Positions 8,642 to 18,795 of a stretch of DNA of 64,000 nucleotides are shown piece after piece. This stretch comes from Halolamina sp. CBA1230 (GTDB taxonomy: Archaea; Halobacteriota; Halobacteria; Halobacteriales; Haloferacaceae), in assembly GCF_002025255.2 (NCBI RefSeq), contig NZ_CP054587.1:1364001-1428000 (forward strand). Direction: 5' to 3'. Below the pieces are notes generated by a model. The model did not search any database, had not been told where the DNA came from, and saw only the letters and a program-made list of their open reading frames with translations. Within the stretch, counting starts at the first letter, position 1, and each line of letters begins with the position of its first letter. Position numbers and translations under genes: made by a program.

Positions 8642-9538
8642 CTACTTCCGGAGCAGCCACGCGGCGACGACCAGCCACGGCAGCGCCGCCAGCACGCCCA
8701 CCGGCGTCGGTCCGAACAGGCTCTCGGGCTGGCCGACGACGAACAGCAGCGCGATCCCGGCGATGGCGTTGATCGCGCCGTGGCCGACGCTCGCGGGCCA
8801 GACGCTCCCCTCCCGAACCGTGAGTTCGGCGAGAAACGTTCCGGCGCCGACGGTGAACACGAGGAACGCAGCCATTCCGGTCCACGGGAACCCGGGGTAG
8901 TCGAACCCGTAGTTGTACCCCATCGCGAGGATCGGCCAGTGCCAGACGCCCCAGATCACGCCCGAGAGGAGGACCGCTGGCCGGTACCCCAGCGGCAGGA
9001 GCTTCGGCAGCAGGTACGCCCGCCAGCCGAGCTCCTCGCCGAACGCGAACAGGCCGTTGATCAGCGGCGCGACCGTGAGCGCGCTGACGATCTGGATCAC
9101 CGCCAGGAGCCACGGATCCAGTCCCACGCCCATGCTCGCCATCTGCTCGCGGAACGCGGCCATCGTCGGGTCGAACTGGGCCGGGAAGACCGCGAAGTAC
9201 AGCGCAGCCCCGACGACGGTCAGCCCCGCGGGCGCCAGCCACGCGGCGGCGTAGGTCCACATCGTCCCCTCGAACTCCGGGCGGAGGCGGTGGCGCTCCC
9301 ACCCCTCCCCGGTCGCGAGCCGGGCGGCGACGGTGCCGATCGCGGGGCCGAACATGTACGCCGTCGGGAGGAGCACCGTCGCGAGCGTGATCCCCTCGGT
9401 GATCTCGGGGCTGTTGCGCAGGCCGCCAGTGGCCCAGATGGCCAGCGCCGTCGCCCAGGAGACGCCGAACGCGACCGCGAGGAAAACCGCGATCCGGCGG
9501 CGCTGGAGCGTCTCGGGCGCGTCGAGTCGACCGTTCAT
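8642..9538 (-). CDS. CPBP family intramembrane metalloprotease
   Basis: Polytopic membrane protein of the CPBP/Abi (type II CAAX protease) family. Motif 1 is FAFGEELGWRAYLLPKL (EExxxR), motif 2 SGVIWGVWHWP (FxxxH-like), and a later GHGAINA provides the last His/Asn box. About eight hydrophobic segments are visible. In haloarchaea such proteins are common and mostly unassigned; proteolysis of membrane or prenylated substrates is inferred from family. Confidence 0.9.
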   Translation of the reverse strand: MNGRLDAPETLQRRRIAVFLAVAFGVSWATALAIWATGGLRNSPEITEGITLATVLLPTAYMFGPAIGTVAARLATGEGWERHRLRPEFEGTMWTYAAAWLAPAGLTVVGAALYFAVFPAQFDPTMAAFREQMASMGVGLDPWLLAVIQIVSALTVAPLINGLFAFGEELGWRAYLLPKLLPLGYRPAVLLSGVIWGVWHWPILAMGYNYGFDYPGFPWTGMAAFLVFTVGAGTFLAELTVREGSVWPASVGHGAINAIAGIALLFVVGQPESLFGPTPVGVLAALPWLVVAAWLLRK

Positions 9539-9602
9539 ACTCGCTAACGAACCGGGGAGGGGAAAAACGGTGCCGGTGGGTCGCAGCCGTTGTGAGCGAC
9601 CG

Positions 9603-10517
9603 CTACTCGATCTTCCCGTACTGGTCGCGGAGCTTCTCCGCGGCGTCGTCCATCAGGTCGGCCTCGTAGTCGGCGAGCTCCCACTCGATCACTTCCTCAA
9701 CGCCGTCTGAGCCGAGCTTCAGCGGGACGCCGAACGCGGTGTCCTCGTAGCCGTACTCGCCGTCGAGCACGATACTCCCCGGCAGCACCTCGCCGGTGTC
9801 GCGGATCACCGACTCGGCCATGTGGGCGACGCCCGTCGCGGGCCCCCACTCGGTCGCGCCCTTGCGCTCGATCACGTCCATCGCGGACTGCTGGAGGTCG
9901 CCCAGGATCTCCTCGCGTTCCTCGGGAGAGAACTCGGGGTCGCGCCCGTCGACGCGCACCTTCGAGAAAGCGGGCACCTGCGCGTCGCCGTGTTCGCCGA
10001 GGATCGTCGCCTCGACGTTTTTGACCTGCGTGTCGAACCGCTCGGAGAGCACGTACCGGAACCGCGCGGAGTCGAGCCGGCCGCCGAAGCCGATCACCTT
10101 CGAGCGGTCGCGGTCGCCGGTCTCGTACAGGTGGCGGTTCAGCAGGTCGACGGGGTTGGAGGTGGTGATGGTGACGAAGTCGTCGTTGTGCTCGGCGAGC
10201 GAGGCGCCGATGTCCTCCATGATCGGCGCGTTGTCGCCCGCGAGGTCGATCCGACTCTGGCCCGGTTCGCGGGGGATGCCGGCGGTGATGATCACCACGT
10301 CAGAGCCGGCGGTGGCCTCGTAGCCGCCCTGCCGGACGGTCGTGTTCGAGTCGTACGCGACGCCGTGGTTGGCGTCGGCGGCCTGGCCGACGGTGACGTC
10401 CTCCTGCTCGGGGATGTCGACGTACACCAGTTCGTCGACGATATCCCGGAGCGCGAGGTTGTATCCCGCGGCCGCGCCGACGGTCCCTGCCGCACCGACT
10501 ACGCTGACTTTCGTCAT
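9603..10517 (-). CDS. mdh: Malate dehydrogenase
   Basis: Oxidises malate to oxaloacetate with NAD(P) in the citric acid cycle. Rossmann start [20 protein letters not shown]; substrate-binding Arg in [22 protein letters not shown]; catalytic His in [16 protein letters not shown]. The 304-residue length and LDH-like features match the tetrameric haloarchaeal malate dehydrogenase group. A monocistronic promoter lies upstream. Confidence 0.95.
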
Positions 10518-10543
10518 AACGCCTCGGAGTTGGGGCAGTTCGG

Positions 10544-10552
10544 GATTAAACG
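10544..10552 (-). promoter_or_regulatory. TATA-like box of mdh
   Basis: Minus-strand TGCGTTTAATCCC includes a TTTAA box about 28-34 bases before the ATG at 10517. This is the spacing of leaderless haloarchaeal promoters. Confidence 0.5.
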
Positions 10553-10577
10553 CACCGGTGGGCGGTCGGTAGAGGTG

Positions 10578-11144
10578 CTACTCCAGAACGGCCGCAGGCC
10601 CGTCCCACTCGCGTTCGAGCAGGCCGTAGTGGACGGCGTCGACGTGCGCGCCGTCGAGGAACCACGCCTCGCGGGCGGCGCCCTCCTCGACGAACCCCAG
10701 CCGCGCACAGAGCCGCCGCGAGGCGTCGTTGTCAGCCGCGACAGTCGCGGAGACGCGGTGGAGTCGGTGCGAGCGGAACCCGTAGTCGAGCAGTCGGGCG
10801 CCGGCTTCGAGCGCGAACCCGTCCCCCCACGCGTCGGGGTGGAGCCAGACGCCGAAGTTGGCGTAGCCGTCGGGCTGCTGGATCGGCGCGAGGCTGACGG
10901 AGCCGACTAGATCACCCCCGAACTCGCCGGATTTCGGGACCACGAGCAGTTCGACGCCGTCGTCGTCGTTCGACGGCGGCCAGCGCTCCTCGCGGTAGGT
11001 GGTCTCGTCGATCGGCGTTCGGAACCGGGAGACGTGGCGTCTGACTTGGGGGTGGTTCTCCGCCTCGACGAGGAACGGAACGTCGTCCTCGCAGGGTGGT
11101 CGGAGGTCGATACGGTCGCCGTCGACGAACGTCGTGTGTGACAT
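10578..11144 (-). CDS. GNAT family N-acetyltransferase
   Basis: RimJ/RimL-type GNAT of 188 residues: IDLRPPCEDDVPFLVEAENHP at the N-terminus, the GDLVGSVSLAPI strand, a GDGFALEAGARLLDYGF acetyl-CoA loop (Q/RxxGxG/A-like), and the final HRVSATVAADNDASRRLCARLGFVEEG. Start 11144 (MSHTTFVDGDRIDLRP) fits the domain edge. Probably acetylates an N-terminal amino group of a protein or a small amine; target unknown. Confidence 0.9.
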   Translation of the reverse strand: MSHTTFVDGDRIDLRPPCEDDVPFLVEAENHPQVRRHVSRFRTPIDETTYREERWPPSNDDDGVELLVVPKSGEFGGDLVGSVSLAPIQQPDGYANFGVWLHPDAWGDGFALEAGARLLDYGFRSHRLHRVSATVAADNDASRRLCARLGFVEEGAAREAWFLDGAHVDAVHYGLLEREWDGPAAVLE

Positions 11145-11444
11145 CGGTGTCGCTGGTGGTCGGTTGGCGGACAGTACGAGACCGGCGCCGACCAGCCGCG
11201 ACACCGCGGCGACGGCCGGCTCAGAACGAGGTCGAGCGGAGCATCGGTCAGCTCTGTGCGTCGGTGTGCTCGCCTCCCGGATAGCTGTTCTGGCTGTGTG
11301 AGTCGGGATGACGCGACGCGGTCGACGCCGTCGTGGGGGTGACGGGGGACGGATGCCGAACGGTTTTCACCGCGGCCCGGCTACCGTTCTCGAACATGAG
11401 TCCGATCCCGGCCCCGCTCGTCAGCCGCCCCGCGCCCCACCCCG
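11145..11444. other. Intergenic region between GNAT and Bat-like gene
   Basis: 300 bp between divergent genes. No RNA gene or convincing ORF is visible. It must hold the two promoters, but no clear TATA box stands out for the Bat-like gene. A 20-codon ATG frame at 11396 overlaps the regulator start and is not supported. Confidence 0.4.
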
Positions 11445-14294
11445 ATGCCGAGCGCTGACAGCATCCTCCACCGTTGTCACCTCCTGCTCGTGGGCGATAC
11501 GCCGTGGCTCACGGGGTTTGCGGACGCGCTGGAGCGACGGACGGCCGCGACCGTCGACGTGGAGCCGGGCGCCGCGGCGGCGCTCGATCGGTTCCGGCAG
11601 GCCGACGTCGACTGTGTGCTCGGCGCCCAGCAGCTGGCCGACGGCTCCGGCGTCGAACTGCTCGCGACGATCCAGGAGGAGACGCCGGCGTTCCCGCTGG
11701 TGCTGGGCGCGCGGGACGGCTCCGAACGGCTGGCGAGCGACGCGATCGCCGCGGGCGTAACAGACTACGTCCCGATCGACGGGACGGGCGAAGCGACGTG
11801 GGAGACACTGTTCGAGCGGCTCGAACGCGCGCTCTGGTCGGCGCGCCACACCGCCACCCAGCGTGACCGCGCCAGACAGTTCGAGGCCGTGTTCCAGGAC
11901 TCCAGAACCGCGACGTGGGTGCTCGACGTCGACGGGGAGCTGCTCCGCGTGAACCGGACCGCCCGGGGGATGACCGACGCGTCGGTCGAGGAGACCGTCG
12001 GCGAGCCGTTCTGGTCGCTGCCGTACTGGGACGACGCCACCGGGCGCGACGTACGCCGGCTCGTCGAGCGCGGGGCCGCCGGCGAGTTCGGCGACGTGGT
12101 CGTCGTCGACGGGCCGGCGTCGGCGGACCGGCGCGTGATCGAACTCTCCGTCCACCCCGTCGAGGACGAGCGCGGGACGGTCGTCTCGCTGGTCGTCGAG
12201 GGGCTGGACGTCTCCGAGCGGGTACGGCTGGAGCGCGACCTCAGACGCTCGGAGAAGCTCCACCGCGCGACGCTGAAGTACATGACCGACACGGTGTTGC
12301 TGACAGACGAGGCCGGCGAGTACGAGTACGTCTGTCCGAACGTCCACTTCATCTTCGGCTACACCGCCGAGGAGATCCGGGCCGACCACCCGATCGAGGA
12401 GCTGCTCGGCGACGACCTGTTCGACCGCGAGGAGCTGGCCGCCGAGGGCGTGCTCAAGAACATCGAGTGTACGGTGACCGACGAGGCCGGGCGGGAGCAC
12501 ACGCTGCTCGTCAACGTCCGGGAGGTGTCGATCCAGGACGGCCGCATCCTCTACACCTGCCGGGACATCACCACCCGGAAACAGCGCGAGCAGGCACTCA
12601 CCACGCTCCAGGGGACGGCTCGGGAGTTCCTCTACGCCGAGACGCCCGGGGCGATCGCCCGCCACGTCGTCGACGACACGGCGGACGTGCTCGGCCTCGA
12701 CGCCGCCGCCGTGTACCTGTACGACGCCGACGAGAACGCGCTCCGGCCCGAGAGCTGGTCGGCGGCGGTCGAGCGACTCCACGGCCCGCCGTCGACGGTG
12801 CGGGTCGACGCCGACAGCCCCGTCAACCGCTCGTTCGTCGGGGAGGAGACGCTGCGGTTCGCGGACGTGCACGACGCCCACGGCTTCGACGCGCCGGCGA
12901 GCGACCTCCGGCAGGCGGCGTTCGTCCCGCTGGGCGACCACGGCGTGCTCGTCGTCGGCTCGGCGGAGAGTCGGTCGTTCGACGACGTGACGGTCGAACT
13001 CGTGGACCTGCTGGCGGCGACCGCGGAGGCGGCGCTGGACCGGGTCGAACGGGAGTCCCGGCTCCGCCGGCAGGAGCGGGAGCTCCAGCAGCACAACAGC
13101 CGGCTCGCCCAGCTGAACCGGATCAACGAGACCATCCGCGGGATCGATCAGGCGCTCGTTCGCTCGGAGACCCGCGAGGAGATCGAACGCGGCGTCTGCG
13201 AGCGGCTCGCGGGCGACGACCGCTTCCCGTTCGCGTGGATCGGGACGGCCGACCCACAGGGCGACAGCGTCGAGCCGCGGCAGTGGGCCGGCGACGGCGG
13301 GGGGTATCTCGACAGCCGCTCGTTCCCGGTCCGCGAGGAGGGAGCGGAACCGGCCGGCCGCGCGGCCGCGACCGGCGAGCCAGCGGGCGTCGACGACGTG
13401 GCCGACGACCTGCGCCAGCCGTGGCGCAAGGACGCCCTCGCTCGGGAGTTCCGGTCGAGCCTGAGCGTACCGCTGCGGTACAACGACCTCTCCTACGGCG
13501 TGTTGACCGTCTACGCCGACGAGCGCGACGCGTTCGACGGGATGACGCGGTCGGTGGTGGCCGAACTCGGCGAGACCGTCGCCGCCGCGATCAGCGCGAC
13601 CGAGCGCAAGAACGCGCTGTTGAGCCCCTCCCGGACCCGGCTCCAGTTCGCGGTCGACGACCCGAGCTTCGTGCTCGCTCGGCTGGCCCGGCGCGCCGAC
13701 TGCACGCTCACCTACCGGGGTGGGGTGAGACAGACGATGGAGGGGAACGACGTGTTCGTCGCCGTCGAGAACGGCGACGCCGACGCCGTCGAGACCGCCG
13801 CCGCGGAGCTGGTCGCCGTCTCGGGGATCAAACGGATCACCACCGAGGGGGCACGCAGCGTGCTGCGGCTGCGGTTCGCCGACCAGTTCCTCGCGCTCGA
13901 ACTCGCCGACCACGGCGCCGTGTTCCACAGCGCGACCGCGACGCCAACCGGGACGACGCTCACCGTCGACGTGCCCGAGAACGTCGACACCCGATCGGTG
14001 TCCGCGCTGATCACCGACGAGCTCGCCGAGGTCGAGCTCCGCTCGAAGCGCACCCTCGACGACGCCGCCGACCCCTACGCGGAGTTCCTCGACCGGCTGA
14101 CCGAACGCCAGTTCGAGGTGCTCCAGACCGCCTACTACAGCGGCTACTTCGAGTCGCCGCGTGCCAGCTCCGGCGAGACGGTCGCCGAGACGCTGGACAT
14201 CTCGCCACAGGCGTTCTACCGCCACGTCCGGACCGTCCAGCGCAAGCTGTTCGACACGCTGTTCGACGACGCCAGCGACGGCGGGGTTGTATAG
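11445..14294 (+). CDS. Bacterio-opsin activator-like sensor/transcription regulator (REC-PAS-PAS-GAF-GAF-HTH10)
   Basis: One-component regulator of the Bat family. Residues ~10-125 resemble a receiver fold ([21 protein letters not shown]...) but the usual phospho-Asp strand reads VDCVLGAQ, so it looks like a pseudo-receiver. Then follow two PAS domains (~140-255, ~270-385), two GAF domains (~395-545, ~570-725), a Bat-associated beta domain and a C-terminal HTH-10 ([21 protein letters not shown] ... [16 protein letters not shown]). Members sense light, redox or oxygen; the signal and targets here are unknown. The adjacent gdh operon is a possible target. Confidence 0.92.
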   Translation: MPSADSILHRCHLLLVGDTPWLTGFADALERRTAATVDVEPGAAAALDRFRQADVDCVLGAQQLADGSGVELLATIQEETPAFPLVLGARDGSERLASDAIAAGVTDYVPIDGTGEATWETLFERLERALWSARHTATQRDRARQFEAVFQDSRTATWVLDVDGELLRVNRTARGMTDASVEETVGEPFWSLPYWDDATGRDVRRLVERGAAGEFGDVVVVDGPASADRRVIELSVHPVEDERGTVVSLVVEGLDVSERVRLERDLRRSEKLHRATLKYMTDTVLLTDEAGEYEYVCPNVHFIFGYTAEEIRADHPIEELLGDDLFDREELAAEGVLKNIECTVTDEAGREHTLLVNVREVSIQDGRILYTCRDITTRKQREQALTTLQGTAREFLYAETPGAIARHVVDDTADVLGLDAAAVYLYDADENALRPESWSAAVERLHGPPSTVRVDADSPVNRSFVGEETLRFADVHDAHGFDAPASDLRQAAFVPLGDHGVLVVGSAESRSFDDVTVELVDLLAATAEAALDRVERESRLRRQERELQQHNSRLAQLNRINETIRGIDQALVRSETREEIERGVCERLAGDDRFPFAWIGTADPQGDSVEPRQWAGDGGGYLDSRSFPVREEGAEPAGRAAATGEPAGVDDVADDLRQPWRKDALAREFRSSLSVPLRYNDLSYGVLTVYADERDAFDGMTRSVVAELGETVAAAISATERKNALLSPSRTRLQFAVDDPSFVLARLARRADCTLTYRGGVRQTMEGNDVFVAVENGDADAVETAAAELVAVSGIKRITTEGARSVLRLRFADQFLALELADHGAVFHSATATPTGTTLTVDVPENVDTRSVSALITDELAEVELRSKRTLDDAADPYAEFLDRLTERQFEVLQTAYYSGYFESPRASSGETVAETLDISPQAFYRHVRTVQRKLFDTLFDDASDGGVV

Positions 14295-14399
14295 TAAACC
14301 ATGACGGTTCGATGACGTTCGATAGTGAACGGTCAGGCTCTGGCGGGAGGAGCCCGTGGGTCGAACCGGAGCGGCGGCCGACCGCCCTCCGAACACAAG

Positions 14400-14534
14400 A
14401 TGAACGACGACAGCCACGATCCGACTCCCTACGAGTGTTTCTCGTGTGGGAACATCGTCCGAGCCGACAGCCAGCCGCTCACCTGCCCCGACTGCGGGGG
14501 GGAGATGCGCAACCGACGGACCACACTCGAGTGA
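14400..14534 (+). CDS. Small rubrerythrin-like zinc-ribbon protein, 44 aa
   Basis: A 44-residue protein with two CxxC knuckles ([10 protein letters not shown] and [10 protein letters not shown]), the zinc ribbon of small haloarchaeal 'rubrerythrin-like' proteins. ATG 14400 is chosen because it begins the acidic N-terminus [11 protein letters not shown]. Its TGA overlaps the GTG of the following glutamate dehydrogenase (GTGA), implying translational coupling. The pairing suggests a link to glutamate metabolism, but its role is unknown. Confidence 0.82.
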   Translation: MNDDSHDPTPYECFSCGNIVRADSQPLTCPDCGGEMRNRRTTLE

Positions 14535-15832
14535 CAGTGAGTTCTACGACCGAAGACACGACGGGCGGGGAGGAGAGCGACGGCGCCGAACACGAGTCGG
14601 CGCTCGAGACGGCGAAGCGACAGCTCCACAGCGCGGCCGAGCACGTCGACGTGGACCCCAACGTGATCGAGCGGTTGAAACACCCGAAGAAGGTCCACGA
14701 GGTGACCGTGCCGATCGAACGCGACGACGGCTCCGTCGACGTGTTCACGGGGTATCGTGCCCAGCACGACAGCGTCCGCGGCCCGCACAAGGGCGGGCTG
14801 CGCTACCACCCCGAGGTGACCCGCGACGAGTGTGTGGGGCTCGGGATGTGGATGACCTGGAAATGTGCGGTGATGGATCTCCCGTTCGGCGGCGCGAAAG
14901 GCGGGATCGCGGTCAACCCCAAGGCGCTGAGCGAGGCCGAGACCGAGCGGCTCACCCGCCGGTTCGCGGAGGAGCTCCGGGGCGCCATCGGGCCGAACAA
15001 GGACATCCCCGCCCCCGACATGGGGACCAGCCCGCAGACGATGGCGTGGCTGATGGACGCCTACTCGATGCAGGAGGGGGAGACGACGCCGGGCGTCGTC
15101 ACGGGGAAGCCGCCGGTGGTCGGCGGCAGCGAGGGGCGCGACGAGGCGCCCGGCCGGAGCGTCGCCATCGTCGCCCGCGAGGCGGCCGCCCACTACGACA
15201 TGCCCCTGTCGGAGACCTCGATCGCGATCCAGGGGTACGGCAGCGTCGGCGCCAACGCGGCGCGGCTGCTCGACGAGTGGGGCGCGAACGTGGTCGCCGT
15301 CAGCGACGTGAACGGCGGCATCTACGACCCCAACGGGCTCGACACCTCGTCGATCCCCAGCCACCACGAGGAGCCCGAAGCGGTGCTCGGTCACCCTGCA
15401 CCCCGGCAGGTCAGCAACGAGGAGCTGCTCGAACTCGACGCGGACGTGCTGATCCCCGCCGCCGTCGGGAACGTCATCACTGCCGACAACGCCGACGACG
15501 TGCGAGCCGACGTGGTCGTCGAGGGCGCCAACGGGCCGACGACCAGCACGGCCGACAGGATCCTCGAGGAGCGCGGCATCCCCGTGATCCCGGACATCCT
15601 CGCGAACGCCGGCGGGGTGACGGTGAGCTACTTCGAGTGGCTGCAGGACATCAACCGCCGCGCGTGGTCGCTGGAGCGCGTCCACCGCGAACTCGAAGAG
15701 GAGATGGTCGGCGCGTGGGAGACGGTTCGTGACCGCCGCGAGGAGTACGACGTGAGCTGGCGCGACGCCGCCTACATCGTCGCCCTCACGCGGGTCGCGG
15801 AGGCTCACGACGCCCGCGGTCTCTGGCCCTGA
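14531..15832 (+). CDS. gdhB: Glu/Leu/Phe/Val dehydrogenase (glutamate dehydrogenase)
   Basis: Interconverts glutamate and 2-oxoglutarate plus ammonia. The dimerisation and substrate domain holds VKxP-type [35 protein letters not shown] with the catalytic Lys, and [19 protein letters not shown]; the Rossmann domain holds [19 protein letters not shown]. The 433-residue length is normal for haloarchaeal enzymes. The start is GTG: 14531 overlaps the zinc-ribbon stop; a second GTG at 14537 ([10 protein letters not shown]) is possible. Confidence 0.95.
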   Translation: MTVSSTTEDTTGGEESDGAEHESALETAKRQLHSAAEHVDVDPNVIERLKHPKKVHEVTVPIERDDGSVDVFTGYRAQHDSVRGPHKGGLRYHPEVTRDECVGLGMWMTWKCAVMDLPFGGAKGGIAVNPKALSEAETERLTRRFAEELRGAIGPNKDIPAPDMGTSPQTMAWLMDAYSMQEGETTPGVVTGKPPVVGGSEGRDEAPGRSVAIVAREAAAHYDMPLSETSIAIQGYGSVGANAARLLDEWGANVVAVSDVNGGIYDPNGLDTSSIPSHHEEPEAVLGHPAPRQVSNEELLELDADVLIPAAVGNVITADNADDVRADVVVEGANGPTTSTADRILEERGIPVIPDILANAGGVTVSYFEWLQDINRRAWSLERVHRELEEEMVGAWETVRDRREEYDVSWRDAAYIVALTRVAEAHDARGLWP

Positions 15833-15845
15833 ATCGGGGGATCGG

Positions 15846-16505
15846 CTACATCTGGCCGCCTTCCTCGTACGGCTGGACGACGACGAACCCCTCGGAGCCG
15901 GTGAACTCCATCTGCATCGACTCGCCGGACTGCTGGCCGAGCTCGATCATCTTGTTCCTCCCGATCGAGGGCGAGAGGTCAGAACTCCACGCGACGGTCG
16001 CGTCCGGGTCGGTCGTGACCGGCGGCGACATCACCAGCGGATCGCCGTGGGTCGAGATCGCCACGTCGCCGGGGCCGGAGAGGTAGACGTTCGTCAGCCC
16101 GCCGGCGGCGGCGCCGGAGAGGCTGCCGATCGTGCCGATCTCGTAGTCGACCTGCTCCTCGAAGGCGAGCACGTCGGTGCCGTTGACCGAGATCGACTCG
16201 CTCTCGTCGAGCGAGAGGATCTGGACCTTCTTGCCCTGGTCGGCGAGATACAGCGAGCCGGTTCCCTCCGCCTCCATCACCGGCGTTCCCTCGTCGGTGA
16301 CCGCGTCCTTGACGAGCCCGGTGAGCCCGCCCTCCGCGGAGGACCTGCCGGTGAACGTCAAGTCGCCAGTGTAGGCGACCATCGTGCCCACCTTCACCGT
16401 GACGAGCCCGTCGACCGGGATCTTCAGCAGTCGGTTGTTCTCCTTCCGGAAGCCGGTACCAGCGTCCTCGGGGGCGTTCGCGTCGACGAACTGCTCTAGT
16501 TCCAT
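15846..16505 (-). CDS. AIM24 family protein
   Basis: 219-residue beta-rich protein of the AIM24/TIGR00266 (TRAP-like) family. It starts MELEQFVDANAPED and has Gly-rich repeats such as GLVTVKVGTMVAYTGDLTF, GSLYLADQGKKVQIL and GAAAGGLTNVYLSGPGDVAISTHGDP typical of the double-stranded beta-helix core. No signal peptide. The biochemical role in prokaryotes is unknown. It is divergent from the HIT gene. Confidence 0.9.
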   Translation of the reverse strand: MELEQFVDANAPEDAGTGFRKENNRLLKIPVDGLVTVKVGTMVAYTGDLTFTGRSSAEGGLTGLVKDAVTDEGTPVMEAEGTGSLYLADQGKKVQILSLDESESISVNGTDVLAFEEQVDYEIGTIGSLSGAAAGGLTNVYLSGPGDVAISTHGDPLVMSPPVTTDPDATVAWSSDLSPSIGRNKMIELGQQSGESMQMEFTGSEGFVVVQPYEEGGQM

Positions 16506-16533
16506 GGGGACACCCCGAAATGTGTCCCGATCC

Positions 16534-16545
16534 CCGATAAACGTC
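16534..16545 (-). promoter_or_regulatory. TATA-like box of the AIM24 gene
   Basis: Minus-strand GACGTTTATCGG lies about 29-40 bases before the ATG at 16505. It is embedded in a short inverted repeat (CCCCGA...TCGGGG, 16532-16549), which could also act as an operator. Confidence 0.45.
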
Positions 16546-16592
16546 GGGGACGTCCAGAACCACTAACCCCACGCCCGCCGGAGCCGATCAAC

Positions 16593-17144
16593 ATGGACCA
16601 GCTGTTCGCCCCCTGGCGCATCGACTGGGTCGAGCGCGACCCCGAGGACGAGGAGATCGACGGCTGCCCGTTCTGTGTTCTCCCGGAACGCGACGACGAC
16701 CGCGAGAGCAAGATCGTCGCTCGCAGCGAGCACTCGTTCGTCCTGCTCAACAACGCCCCCTACGCGCCGGGCCACGTGATGGTCATCCCCGACCAGCACA
16801 CCGGCGAGTGGGCCGACCTCTCGGACGCGGAACTGCTCGACCACGCGAAGCTGAAAGTCGCGACCATCGACGCGCTGGAGGCGGCGATGGACCCCGACGG
16901 CGTCAACGCCGGCGAGAACCTCGGCGGCGACGCCGCGGGCGGGTCGATCGACGACCACCTCCACACCCACCTGATCCCGCGCTGGTCGGGCGACACGAAC
17001 TTCATGCCGATCGTCTCGGACACGAAAGTGATCGTCGAGGCGCTCGGGGACAGCTACGACAAGCTCCACGAGGCGTTCGCGGAACGGTCGGCCGCCGAGA
17101 GCGACGTCGAGCGGACCGAGGCGGTCGAACTGCGGTTCGACTAG
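16593..17144 (+). CDS. HIT family protein
   Basis: Histidine-triad nucleotide hydrolase/transferase. N-terminal zinc-type CPFC (DGCPFCVLPE) near residue 27, the core NAPYAPGHVMVIPDQHTGEW, and the catalytic triad SIDDHLHTHLIPRWSGDTNF (HxHxH). 183 residues with a C-terminal helical extension, as in archaeal HIT proteins. It probably cleaves adenosine-nucleotide conjugates such as AMP-lysine or Ap4A-like molecules; the substrate is inferred from family. Confidence 0.93.
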   Translation: MDQLFAPWRIDWVERDPEDEEIDGCPFCVLPERDDDRESKIVARSEHSFVLLNNAPYAPGHVMVIPDQHTGEWADLSDAELLDHAKLKVATIDALEAAMDPDGVNAGENLGGDAAGGSIDDHLHTHLIPRWSGDTNFMPIVSDTKVIVEALGDSYDKLHEAFAERSAAESDVERTEAVELRFD

Positions 17145-17228
17145 GCGGCTACAGCAGCGACGACTCGGCGCCGTCGTCGAACGCGTGCGTGGAAAGATTA
17201 GTTAGATTAAATATCACAGCGGCTCCGA

Positions 17229-17239
17229 ACGGTTTTTAA
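17229..17239 (+). promoter_or_regulatory. TATA-like box of the NSS transporter gene
   Basis: CGGTTTTTAAC about 31-40 bases before ATG 17269. A second AT-rich stretch (TTAGATTAAATATC, ~17201-17214) further upstream may add a second promoter or regulator site. Confidence 0.4.
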
Positions 17240-17268
17240 CAAGCGAAGCGGACATGCCGTGGTAGAAC

Positions 17269-18612
17269 ATGGCAGAACGAGAAACGTGGACGACTCGAAT
17301 CGGTTTCATCTTCGCCGCCGTGGGAAGTGCGGTCGGACTCGGGAACATCTGGTCGTTCCCGTTCCAGACCGGATCGAACGGAGGGGCCGCGTTCCTCATC
17401 GTCTACCTGCTGGCAGTGCTCCTCATCGGCTTCCCGGCGATGCTGATGGAGTTCGTCATCGGTCGCCGGTCCAGTAAGAACCCGATCTCCGCGTTCGGTG
17501 AACTGGGGTTCGGCAACTGGTCGTTCGCCGGCACGCTCGGCGTCCTCACGTCGATCGCGACGCTGGCGTTCTACAGCGTCGTCGGCGGCTGGGTGCTCAG
17601 CTACATCACCGGCAGCCTTACCGGCGCCTACTTCGGCGACGCGGGCGCGTTCTTCAGCGCCGTCTCCGCCGGTCCGACCGCGGTGTTGACCCACGCCGTC
17701 TTCATGGCGATCACCATCGGCATCGTCGCCTTCGGCGTCCAGAGTGGCATCGAGAAGGCGACCAAGGTGATGATCCCCGCCATCATCGTGTTGCTCGTCG
17801 GCCTCGCCGTCTGGGGGTTCACCCTCGACGGCGCGGCCGCCGGCTACGAGTACTACCTCTCCCCCGACTTCGGCTACCTCGCGGCCAACTTCGCCTCGAT
17901 CGTCCCCTCGGCCGTCGGGCAGGCCTTTTTCACGCTCTCGCTCGGGTTCAGCGTGATGATCGCGTACGCCTCCTACCTCGGGCGGGACGATAGCCTCCCC
18001 GCCGACGGGGCCGCCATCGTCGTCGTGAACACGCTCGTCGCGCTGCTCGCCGGGTTCGTCATCTTCCCCGTGCTGTTCGCAATCGGCGTCGAACCCGGGT
18101 CCGGCGGCATGGGCGCGGCGTTCGTCAGCCTCGCGGGCGCGTTCGGCCAGATCCCCGGCGGCACGGTTCTCGGGTTCGTGTTCTTCGTCATCCTGCTGCT
18201 CGCCGCGCTGTCCAGCTCCATCAGCCTCCTCGAGACGCCGACGTCGTACGTCGTCGACAACTACGACTACGGCCGCAAGCAGGTCGCCATCGGCCTCGGC
18301 GCCGTCGTCTGGGCGATCGGCATCCCCACTGCGCTGTCGACGAACACGCTCGCCTGGTACAACGCCGTCGTGTTCAACCTCCTGCTGCCCATCGTCGTGT
18401 TGCTGTTCGCGGTGTTCGTCGGCTGGGTGGCGTTCGACCTCTCGTCGGACGAAGTCGGCCGCGGCACGTCACTCGGCGACGGCTTCGCCACCACGTGGCT
18501 GTGGTGGGTCCGCATCGTCATCCCCATCGCCATCGGGCTCACGCTCGTCCTCGGCATCCAGAGCCTGCTGATCAGAGCGGGGATCATCGAGACCGCGATC
18601 ATCCTCGGCTAG
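17269..18612 (+). CDS. Sodium-dependent transporter (NSS/SNF family)
   Basis: LeuT-fold Na+ symporter of 447 residues. TM1 carries the unwound Na+ and substrate motif FIFAAVGSAVGLGNIWSFPF, with NGGAAFLIVYLL next; about 11-12 hydrophobic spans follow, including FSVMIAYASYLGRDD (TM6 region) and SSSISLLETPTSYVVDN (TM8 Na2-site region). Prokaryotic members take up amino acids or related amines. An AT-rich leader with GGTTTTTAAC at ~17230 precedes it. Confidence 0.95.
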   Translation: MAERETWTTRIGFIFAAVGSAVGLGNIWSFPFQTGSNGGAAFLIVYLLAVLLIGFPAMLMEFVIGRRSSKNPISAFGELGFGNWSFAGTLGVLTSIATLAFYSVVGGWVLSYITGSLTGAYFGDAGAFFSAVSAGPTAVLTHAVFMAITIGIVAFGVQSGIEKATKVMIPAIIVLLVGLAVWGFTLDGAAAGYEYYLSPDFGYLAANFASIVPSAVGQAFFTLSLGFSVMIAYASYLGRDDSLPADGAAIVVVNTLVALLAGFVIFPVLFAIGVEPGSGGMGAAFVSLAGAFGQIPGGTVLGFVFFVILLLAALSSSISLLETPTSYVVDNYDYGRKQVAIGLGAVVWAIGIPTALSTNTLAWYNAVVFNLLLPIVVLLFAVFVGWVAFDLSSDEVGRGTSLGDGFATTWLWWVRIVIPIAIGLTLVLGIQSLLIRAGIIETAIILG

Positions 18613-18795
18613 GGACCGGCACCCCGAGTTCGAGAGTCCGGAACGGGCTCTCGGGCGCGCTCGACTGTGTGCCCACAGGTCGGGCATCTCGGCGGTTTTT
18701 CTGCCCGTGATCGTCGGCGCAAACGTAACGCCGGATACACGCAGGTCGGTAGCGACCACTCAAGTCAAGTACTGTCGCCCCCCGAATCCGGCCGC

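Noticed and set aside
11421-14417. 998-codon minus-strand ORF opposite the Bat-like gene
   Set aside because: Shadow of the real gene; no recognisable domains and unlike haloarchaeal composition.
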